DNA of 54,920 bases from an uncultured Alphaproteobacteria bacterium (lineage in GTDB: Bacteria; Pseudomonadota; Alphaproteobacteria; Rs-D84), in NCBI GenBank assembly GCA_905234185.1, contig CAJOGC010000006.1, forward strand, positions 1 through 54,920, written 5' to 3'. A program made the position numbers and the translations under genes. Within the stretch, counting starts at the first letter, position 1. Each line of letters starts with the position of its first letter. The notes under the pieces were generated by a model. The model did no database searches. It was not told the origin of the DNA and saw only the letters and a list, made by a program, of their open reading frames with translations. Below, in pieces: positions 49,296 through 54,920 of the stretch.

Positions 49296-49790
49296 ATGAA
49301 TATCAGCAATAACGGAATCGAAATCTTGAAAAAGTTAGAGGGGTCGGTTATTCGCGCCGGCAAACACGTAATATATGACGACCAAACGGGACAACCAGTG
49401 ACACCAAACACACCCCTGCCCCGTGGCGCAACGATTGGATACGGTCACCTGATTAAACCGGGCGAAGATTTCGCCAACGGAATTGACGAAAATAGCGCAA
49501 CCGAATTACTGCGTCGCGATGTTGCGCGTGCCGAAAATGCGGTTTGTACCAACATTACCCCCCCAATAACCCAAAACCAATTTGATGCGTTGGTTATTTT
49601 CGCATACAACATTGGCGCAAAAAATTTTGCGGGTTCCACCGTTGTAAAATACATTAACAATCCAAATTTTCACAGTGCCACCTATCCGACAATGGATGCC
49701 GCGTGGCTTGCGTGGAATAAATCATGTGGCCATGCAATGCCGGGGCTGACCCGTCGTCGAGAATCGGAACTGAAATTATTTTATAGTTAA
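49296..49790 (+). CDS. phage-type lysozyme (GH24 endolysin)
   Basis: A 164-residue muramidase. LKKLEG provides the catalytic Glu, IYDDQTG the Asp and ATIGYGH the Thr of the family triad; NQFDALVIFAYNIGAKNF and the C-terminal GLTRRRESELKLFY are typical of phage endolysins. An insert of about 10 residues (QPVTPNTPLP) lies before TIGYGH. ACGGAGAA precedes ATG 49296. No signal peptide, so release would need a holin. It stands alone, 13 kb from the virion module. Confidence 0.88.
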   Translation: MNISNNGIEILKKLEGSVIRAGKHVIYDDQTGQPVTPNTPLPRGATIGYGHLIKPGEDFANGIDENSATELLRRDVARAENAVCTNITPPITQNQFDALVIFAYNIGAKNFAGSTVVKYINNPNFHSATYPTMDAAWLAWNKSCGHAMPGLTRRRESELKLFYS

Positions 49791-49804
49791 CGTGATATAA
49801 AAAA

Positions 49805-49821
49805 GACCGGCATTGCCGGTC
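49805..49821 (-). terminator. terminator of the exported protein gene
   Basis: GACCGGCA/TGCCGGTC stem followed on the minus strand by six T residues. Confidence 0.85.
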
Positions 49822-49833
49822 CTGAAAACTGTA

Positions 49834-50361
49834 TTATTGAACCCACATTTCAACAAATCCCGTCGGGGTCACGGTGCTTGGTGCAGCCGTCGCCATGGGA
49901 ACCGTGACATATGCCGCTGAAACATTTGCATTCGCGTCACTGCCGGTATAGGTTAATACTTTACCGGTTGCAACACCCGAAGATGGTTTTGTTTGGCTGT
50001 TCGCTACTGCTTCGGCCACGGCCTTTTCATTAACCAAATTTGACGATGCTCCATTTAAACCACTTGTGCCACTGGTTGTGACCTTGGTCGGATCGATTGC
50101 GATTTCGGTTGCACCGGTGGTGCTGTTATCAGTCTTTTTAAGATATGTCGTATCAACGGTCACCGCACTGGACGCATCAACCCATGCACCATTTTGACCA
50201 ACCTTGTAAACATTAGTATCGTCTTTGGCCTGTTTAGTTGCCAATTGTTCATTAACGTACGCACTGCTGGCGACGGCCATATCATCGGCATACGAAACCC
50301 CCGGCATCATTAAAAAAATACCACATAAGGGAAAAATGCTCATCTTATTTGAAATAAACAT
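49834..50361 (-). CDS. exported Thr/Ala/Ser-rich protein
   Basis: A 175-residue protein with a signal peptide (about 1-26, ..CGIFLMMPGVSYA) and a mature part rich in Thr, Ser, Ala and Val: SSAYVNEQLATKQAKDDTNV, then a segment with repeated VTT/TTG words and a C-terminal GFVEMWVQ. It may be a surface or tail-fibre-like protein. No family is assigned. ATG 50361 is preferred; an ATG at 50343 is also possible. Confidence 0.65.
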   Translation of the reverse strand: MFISNKMSIFPLCGIFLMMPGVSYADDMAVASSAYVNEQLATKQAKDDTNVYKVGQNGAWVDASSAVTVDTTYLKKTDNSTTGATEIAIDPTKVTTSGTSGLNGASSNLVNEKAVAEAVANSQTKPSSGVATGKVLTYTGSDANANVSAAYVTVPMATAAPSTVTPTGFVEMWVQ

Positions 50362-50530
50362 GGTCGCCTGACTCCTACATCGTTTTTCTGTTCCGTTCAC
50401 CACAAGTTTATCAATTACACGAAATTAAATCAAAGGTTTTTATCTTGTTTTATACTGCTCTGTATACATGTGTTATACGATTACAGGTAAGGGAAAGATA
50501 AAACAATCGTCTATTATAAATGTCCGGGGC

Positions 50531-50559
50531 TTGAATTCTTTCCTATATTCACTATAAAT
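50531..50559 (+). promoter_or_regulatory. possible promoter of the UvrD-like gene
   Basis: TTGAAT (50531-50536) with TATAAA/ATAAAT near 50553-50559. The rest of the 50404-50530 gap shows nothing else. Confidence 0.4.
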
Positions 50560-50593
50560 TATAATGAATTAACAAAAACCATAGGGACAACCA

Positions 50594-52735
50594 ATGCCTT
50601 TAACAAAAGCACAAATAGACTTTATAAACAGCGACGCAAAATTTATTCGCCTGTTGGCGCCGGCCGGGTGCGGTAAAACATTTTCTATTGTCGAGAAAAC
50701 TAAAAAGATTTTGGCAACCAATCCAAAGGCCAAGATTAAAATCTTTACCTTTACAACCGCCGCGGCCGAAGAATTACGCAGCAGATGTCCTGCATCTGCT
50801 GATTTGGACATTCTTACTCTGAACAGTTGGGGCAACGCGTACATTCGTCGCAAACTGCACAATCCGCGCATGATTGACGATCATGAAAAGAAGTTTTATG
50901 TATGCAATACATTGGGCAGTGTGTGGAAAAAAACCGCGTACAAATCACGGTTCGAACCAATCTTGTCCGGTCGCAAAGGTCCACAAAATGGCCCCATCAT
51001 ACTGGACAGAATCTGCGATTTCAAAAACATAGGATTCAAACACACCGATTTTTCCAAAGATTTCCAAGAAAACCTGAAAATATACGACAAACACATCGAA
51101 TTTATCCGCGATGTAAAATTAGATAAATATTATCGCACGATTCGCGCCAGTCTTGTTCGCTTACTTATGCACAAAAAGAAATTAAACATGACCGAACGCG
51201 ACCAGGATGAATTTATTGTTCGTCATTGGATACCGTTTTGGAAAGATTGTTGCGAAGAAATGTTAAACACGGATCGTTTTCTGTTTGACGACCAAAAATA
51301 CATCGCGAATCTGGCGATCCAGGAACAACGAAATCGCAAAGAGCACTGGGTTGGCACGGCGAAGTTGGACTATATATTCATTGACGAATTCCAAGACGTC
51401 AGTCCGCTGGATTTGATGCTTATATCTAATTTACAATATGTTAACGATGCGTCATTGACCATTGTTGGCGATGACGACCAGGCTATTTTCGAATTCCGCG
51501 GTGCGACACCATATTTTATACTGCACCCAGATGAAATGTTCGGCCACAAATTCGAGACATTTGCCTTGGACGAAAATTTCAGATCGCCGAAAAACATTGT
51601 TGAAAAATCTATGTTATTAATCAAAAACAATAAAAAACGGTTTGATAAAAGTGTTTCTGCAAATCCAGAAACCAAGGACGCCGAAATCAAATTATGCGAA
51701 TCCGAATATCCAGAAGATATGGTAGACGCGGTTATTGCCGACATCAAATCAACACCCAAGAACGAGAATGTCGTTGTGTTATCGCGCAAGAAATCATCGC
51801 TTTTGCCGTATCAGATTTTATTAACGCGCGATCATATTGATTACGAGGTTAATGATGATTTATCGTTTTTCTATACATCGGCCGCCGCGAATTTAACCAA
51901 GGCCATAGAAATCAAACAAAAAAAGACACTGCAACCACGTGATTTTGTTGAACTGGTTTGTATGTTCACCAAAAACGAGTTATGGCAAAAGACCAAGGAT
52001 ACACTTGGACGCGCATTTGTTGCAAATTATGTCACGATGGACAACATTCACGAAAAATTGCTGTTCTTGGGCGAAAGAAACCCTCTTTTTGCCAAGTTGT
52101 TTACGTTTGAATATGTCCAAAAATTTTACCATGCGTTGCAATCGTTCCGTAATGCCAAGACGGTGTATGACACAATATCTATATTACTGAATTCGTTTGA
52201 CGGATTCCACCAGAACTATTTCCGCGCATTGGAAGACTTGTATTACAAAGATCCACCGTTATCCAGTTTATTAAGTTTTGCATCAAAATACGGTGATGAT
52301 TTTGACGGATTTGTGACTGATTTCCAGAACGCCATAGACCGCATGTCTTGCCCACCGGAATTATGTCCGAAATCTAATGTAAAGTTTTCGACCGCATTGC
52401 GTGTCAAAGGTCAAGAGTTCGAAAAAGTCATTATCTTAGACGCGATCGAAGGCATATGGCCATTGCGTGTCAAAGCCAACGAAGACGAAGATACATTGGT
52501 TTTGGACGATGTCAAAACGGACGATGCCATTACATATGACTTTATCGACGGCGAACTGATTCAACGCGGCACACGGGCCCCGGACTCGGACGAAATCGAA
52601 TCCGAACGCCGACTGTTTTATGTCGCCGTGACCCGGTCCAAAAAATCGTTGCATCTGTATCGAACGATACATATGACCGAAAAAGAGGAATCCAAGATTT
52701 CTCCGTTCGTGACCGAGGGCGAATATGATAAATAA
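50594..52735 (+). CDS. UvrD/Rep-family superfamily 1 DNA helicase
   Basis: A 713-residue helicase. Motif I LAPAGCGKTFS (21-31), motif Ia FTFTTAAAEELRSR, motif II FIDEFQDVSPLDLM, motif III VGDDDQAIFEFRGA, motif IV DENFRSPKNIVE, motif V RVKGQEFEKVIILDA and motif VI LFYVAVTRSKKSLHLY are all present. No nuclease domain is seen. It is a divergent UvrD-like protein, probably a repair or anti-recombination helicase; it has an extra middle region compared with UvrD. Confidence 0.88.
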   Translation: MPLTKAQIDFINSDAKFIRLLAPAGCGKTFSIVEKTKKILATNPKAKIKIFTFTTAAAEELRSRCPASADLDILTLNSWGNAYIRRKLHNPRMIDDHEKKFYVCNTLGSVWKKTAYKSRFEPILSGRKGPQNGPIILDRICDFKNIGFKHTDFSKDFQENLKIYDKHIEFIRDVKLDKYYRTIRASLVRLLMHKKKLNMTERDQDEFIVRHWIPFWKDCCEEMLNTDRFLFDDQKYIANLAIQEQRNRKEHWVGTAKLDYIFIDEFQDVSPLDLMLISNLQYVNDASLTIVGDDDQAIFEFRGATPYFILHPDEMFGHKFETFALDENFRSPKNIVEKSMLLIKNNKKRFDKSVSANPETKDAEIKLCESEYPEDMVDAVIADIKSTPKNENVVVLSRKKSSLLPYQILLTRDHIDYEVNDDLSFFYTSAAANLTKAIEIKQKKTLQPRDFVELVCMFTKNELWQKTKDTLGRAFVANYVTMDNIHEKLLFLGERNPLFAKLFTFEYVQKFYHALQSFRNAKTVYDTISILLNSFDGFHQNYFRALEDLYYKDPPLSSLLSFASKYGDDFDGFVTDFQNAIDRMSCPPELCPKSNVKFSTALRVKGQEFEKVIILDAIEGIWPLRVKANEDEDTLVLDDVKTDDAITYDFIDGELIQRGTRAPDSDEIESERRLFYVAVTRSKKSLHLYRTIHMTEKEESKISPFVTEGEYDK

Positions 52736-52741
52736 CCCTAA

Positions 52742-52766
52742 CACCACCCGCTAATGGGTGGTGTTT
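52742..52766 (+). terminator. terminator after the UvrD-like gene
   Basis: ACACCACCC/GGGTGGTGT perfect stem with a six-base loop and T residues. Confidence 0.85.
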
Positions 52767-52781
52767 TTATTTCACCACTAT

Positions 52782-52811
52782 TTGACATTTGTGTCACATG
52801 GGGTTTATAAT
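52782..52811 (+). promoter_or_regulatory. promoter of the LptM-like gene
   Basis: TTGACA (52782-52787) and TATAAT (52806-52811), 18-base spacing. Its predicted start coincides with ATG 52819, so the messenger would be leaderless. Confidence 0.65.
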
Positions 52812-52818
52812 ACGGCAC

Positions 52819-52938
52819 ATGAAGAAGTTATTTATTGGATTTTTTATTGTGATATCACTGGCATTGGCGGGTTGTGGGGTTAAAACCGCGCCGGATCGTC
52901 CGGACCCGTCGTTTCCGCGCACATACCCGGTGCATTAA
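52819..52938 (+). CDS. LptM-like small lipoprotein
   Basis: A 39-residue lipoprotein: MKKLFIGFFIVISLALAGCG, then VKTAPDRPDPSFPRTYPVH. The lipobox LAG-Cys followed by a short Pro-rich tail matches the LptM/YifL-type family that helps mature the LptD lipopolysaccharide translocon. No Shine-Dalgarno lies before the start, in line with a leaderless transcript. Confidence 0.75.
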   Translation: MKKLFIGFFIVISLALAGCGVKTAPDRPDPSFPRTYPVH

Positions 52939-52950
52939 TATTCAGTTTGT

Positions 52951-53035
<85 letters not shown>

Positions 53036-53111
53036 ATAAAACTAAAAAAAACTTGCTTTTCGGTAATTTATAACATATTATTCAGTGCAATATAAATCAA
53101 AGGGCAAAAAA

Positions 53112-53291
53112 ATGGCATCTAAAAAAGGCAGCAAAGAAGTTATCAAGCTGGAAAACAAAGAAACCGGCTATTACTATACAACAACAAAAAATACCAAGTC
53201 TGAAAACACGGCTGGCAAAATGAAAATGCGCAAATACGACCCAAAGGTTCGTAAACACGTCGTCATGACCGAAGGTAAAATGTCACACTAA
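53112..53291 (+). CDS. rpmG: 50S ribosomal protein L33 (bL33)
   Basis: A 59-residue protein with the alphaproteobacterial bL33 pattern: TGYYYTTTKNTKS, MKMRKYDPKVRKHVVMTEGK. No zinc-binding Cys pairs are present, so it is the C-minus form. ATG 53112 is chosen because the conserved domain starts there. A 13-bp repeat array lies between its stop and terminator. Confidence 0.93.
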   Translation: MASKKGSKEVIKLENKETGYYYTTTKNTKSENTAGKMKMRKYDPKVRKHVVMTEGKMSH

Positions 53292-53439
53292 TAGTGGTTG
53301 GTGTTAGTGGTTGGTGTTAGTGGTTAGTGTTAGTGGCTAGTGTTAGTGGTTAGTGTTAGTGGTTGGTGTTAGTGGTTGGTGTTAGTGGTTAGTGTTAGTG
53401 TTAGTGGCTAGTGTTAGTGGCTAGTGTTAGTGGTTAGTG
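53292..53439 (+). repeat. tandem 13-bp repeat array in rpmG 3' UTR
   Basis: About 11 copies of TTAGTGGTTAGTG with variants TTAGTGGTTGGTG and TTAGTGGCTAGTG, plus one partial six-base unit at 53395-53400. It begins directly after the rpmG stop and ends just before its terminator. Related words occur at 20421-20497 and 41262-41286. Confidence 0.9.
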
Positions 53440-53446
53440 ATTATGA

Positions 53447-53470
53447 ACGGGCGCAATCGCGCCCGTTTTT
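53447..53470 (+). terminator. terminator of rpmG
   Basis: ACGGGCGC/GCGCCCGT perfect stem with a four-base loop and five T residues. Confidence 0.85.
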
Positions 53471-54226
53471 CTCACAACTACCCCGCCCTGCGGGCACCCC
53501 TTCACGATGTGAAGGGGAATTTTTAGTATCTGGAATCATCACGTTATTTTTATGCAATTTTTTCAGAGAACTGTCCTCCCTGCTATTGTCATCCCTGCTA
53601 TTGTCATCCCTGCGAAGGCAGGGATAGGGACTATACAGTGCGGGACATCCGTCCCGCCAAAAAGGAAAGGATTGTGTTTGTTAAAACATTCGTAAATATT
53701 TGACAGATACCAAGTCTGAATAATGAAATTTTATAGACCCTATTCCTGCCTGCGCAGGAATGACAAACACTACCCCGCCCTGCGTCCATCCGTCTTCACT
53801 TCGTTTCGCCGAGACTTCGCCCATTCACGATGTGAAGGGGAATTTTTAGTATCTGGAATCGGATTGCAGAGAGTTTAACTCCCCTTCGCCGTGCGAAGGG
53901 GTGGATTGCGGAACGGCAGTGACGCAAGACGGGGTAGTCAGAAAGGCTGGAAATTTTTTACTTTCTTTGGCTCTCGTCACAACTACCCCGCCCTGCGGGC
54001 ACCCCTTCACGGTGTGAAGGGGAGTTTTATTCTCTGGAATCATCACGTTATTTTTATGCAATTTTTCCAGATAATTTAATTCCCCTTCGTGCAACGAAGG
54101 GGACTTTTTAGTATCTGGAATCGGATTGCAGAGAGTTTAACTCCCCTTCGTTGCACGAAGGGGTGGACGCGAAGCGGACGGGGTAGTCAGAAAGAGTGTC
54201 AGTCATATCGAAAAACCACTACATAA
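53471..54226. repeat. palindromic repeat field left of the DUF559 gene
   Basis: No gene is supported here. The region holds several 21-base palindromes CCCCTTC-N7-GAAGGGG (53497-53517, 53881-53901, 54002-54022, 54082-54102, 54142-54162) with CTACCCCG and CGGGGTAG borders, shared spacers such as TAGTATCTGGAATC and CTGGAATCATCACGTTATTT, and a MITE-like insertion (53602-53765). The units are arranged in alternating orientation. Confidence 0.85.
53602..53765. mobile_element. MITE-like element with 34-bp terminal inverted repeats
   Basis: The left end (53602-53635, starting TGTCATCCCTGCGAAGG) and the right end (53732-53765, ending CGCAGGAATGACA) are inverted copies with about three mismatches. 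Each also holds its own small palindrome around CCTGCGNAGGCAGG. The 96 bases inside code for nothing. A partial left end is repeated just upstream (TTGTCATCCCTGC, 53587-53599). Confidence 0.65.
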
Positions 54227-54265
54227 TTGACACCAAGAATAAAACCCTATAAAATCGGAAATGTT

Positions 54266-54655
54266 ATGAAATTACCATATAATAAATCATTGAAACAACG
54301 TGCACGCAATTTACGCCAAAACTCTACTTTATCAGAAATCTTGTTGTGGGATGTATTGAAACAGCGACGGGCCATGGGGCTTGATTTTGACCGCCAGAAA
54401 GTAATTGGTAATTATATCGTCGATTTTTATTGCACGAAACTGAAACTGGTCATAGAAATAGACGGCTGGACCCATGATAATAAAGTAAAATACGATGTTG
54501 CGCGCCATAATTATCTGGAATCGCTTGGGTTAACGGTTGTTCACATAGATGATAAAGATGTAAAAACGAAAATGAGTGATGTGTTAAATATGTTGGAAAC
54601 ATTGATTGAAAACCTCGACAAAAATCCTGGTATAAAAATACCGATATACGATTAG
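54266..54655 (+). CDS. DUF559 (Vsr-like) endonuclease
   Basis: A 129-residue PD-(D/E)xK nuclease-like protein related to very-short-patch repair enzymes. RARNLRQNSTLSEILLWDVL at the start, FDRQKVIGNYIVDFYC with the catalytic Asp, LVIEIDGWTH with the Glu/Asp, and HNYLESLGLTVVHIDD. It is framed on both sides by inverted copies of the same palindromic repeats, which suggests that it moves or spreads them, as RAYT proteins do for REPs (inference). Confidence 0.85.
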   Translation: MKLPYNKSLKQRARNLRQNSTLSEILLWDVLKQRRAMGLDFDRQKVIGNYIVDFYCTKLKLVIEIDGWTHDNKVKYDVARHNYLESLGLTVVHIDDKDVKTKMSDVLNMLETLIENLDKNPGIKIPIYD

Positions 54656-54660
54656 ATAAC

Positions 54661-54920
54661 TACCCCGTCGGGCTTCGCCCGCCACCCCTTCATGCAATGA
54701 AGGGGAATTAAACTCTCTGCAATCCGATTCCAGATACCAAAATCCCCTTCACGATGTGAAGGGGAGTTAAACTCTCTGGAATAATTGCGTAAAAATAAAG
54801 TGATGATTCCAGAGAATAAAGTCCCCTTCGCCGTGCGAAGGGGTGGATTGCGGAACGGCAGTGACGCAAGACGGGGTAGTCAGAAAGGTTGGAGAGTTTT
54901 TACTTTCTTTGGCTCTCGTC
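54661..54920. repeat. palindromic repeat field right of the DUF559 gene
   Basis: Palindromes CCCCTTC-N7-GAAGGGG at 54684-54704, 54743-54763 and about 54823-54843. The segment from about 54771 to 54876, read backwards, matches 53976-54080, including GATGATTCCAGAGAATAAA and the CGGGGTAGTCAGAAAGG border. It runs off the window end with TTTACTTTCTTTGGCTCTCG, also present at 53958-53977. Confidence 0.85.

Noticed and set aside
53292..53439. CRISPR array
   Set aside because: The repeats are 13 bp and abut each other without unique spacers, and no cas gene is near. It is a tandem repeat array.

Overview
The window reads as the chromosome of an alphaproteobacterium with a fairly AT-rich, compact, probably host- or gut-associated genome. 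The signs are a SAM-II-type riboswitch, LpxI, an alpha-type bL33, dispersed VirB-type secretion genes, short intergenic gaps and many rho-independent terminators. The taxon is inferred from gene content only; no rRNA is present.

Layout. (1) 1-7.4 kb is an accessory block: a serine recombinase, an HxlR regulator divergent from a cupin, tRNA-Asn, a short metK behind a layered RNA leader, an ADP-ribosylglycohydrolase, and a two-gene restriction-modification pair. (2) 7.4-12.5 kb holds folD, a DUF378 protein, a CaCA antiporter, tcdA, tatD and an unrecognised two-gene unit. (3) 12.5-23.3 kb holds tRNA-Lys, a large orphan protein, a phage-receptor-binding-like protein, ackA, a small VirB7/VirB8-type cluster, yraN, grpE, tpiA and ppiD. 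(4) 23.3-36.1 kb (minus strand) is a compact podovirus-type virion module: SleB-like hydrolase, holin-like protein, scaffold, histone-H1-like protein, major capsid protein, tail tubular A and B, tail fibre, terminase, portal and Bbp19-like protein. No integrase or phage replication gene is visible. (5) 36.1-48.6 kb is housekeeping: birA, an rlmD/trmA-type methyltransferase, outer-membrane proteins, lpxI, an FKBP lipoprotein, virB11, priA, miaA and gap. (6) 48.7-54.9 kb holds tRNA-Asp, tRNA-Glu and tRNA-Leu, a phage-type lysozyme, a UvrD-like helicase, an LptM-like lipoprotein, rpmG and a dense palindromic repeat field around a DUF559 endonuclease.

The most striking feature is in region 4. The large terminase is encoded as two intact halves on the minus strand: an ATPase half at 29166-29771 and a nuclease half at 25009-25860. 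They are separated by a plus-strand block carrying replicative helicase dnaB, a double-HTH regulator and an unknown gene. The block meets the terminase halves with almost no spare bases: start codons share CATG and stop codons share CTAG. Both halves keep their catalytic motifs. Together with the missing integrase and two phage-like genes elsewhere in the window, this suggests a domesticated podoviral particle, possibly a gene-transfer-agent-like system. That is inference and needs comparative and expression data.

Other notable signals are: a SAM-II aptamer whose output is a leader ORF running through a hairpin that hides the metK ribosome-binding site; a likely ~174-nt small RNA with two pyrimidine loops resembling anti-Shine-Dalgarno sequence; 13-bp repeats placed between stop codons and terminators at three loci; a conserved ~55-bp sequence found downstream of two tRNA genes; and promoter-proximal terminators in front of three phage-derived units.
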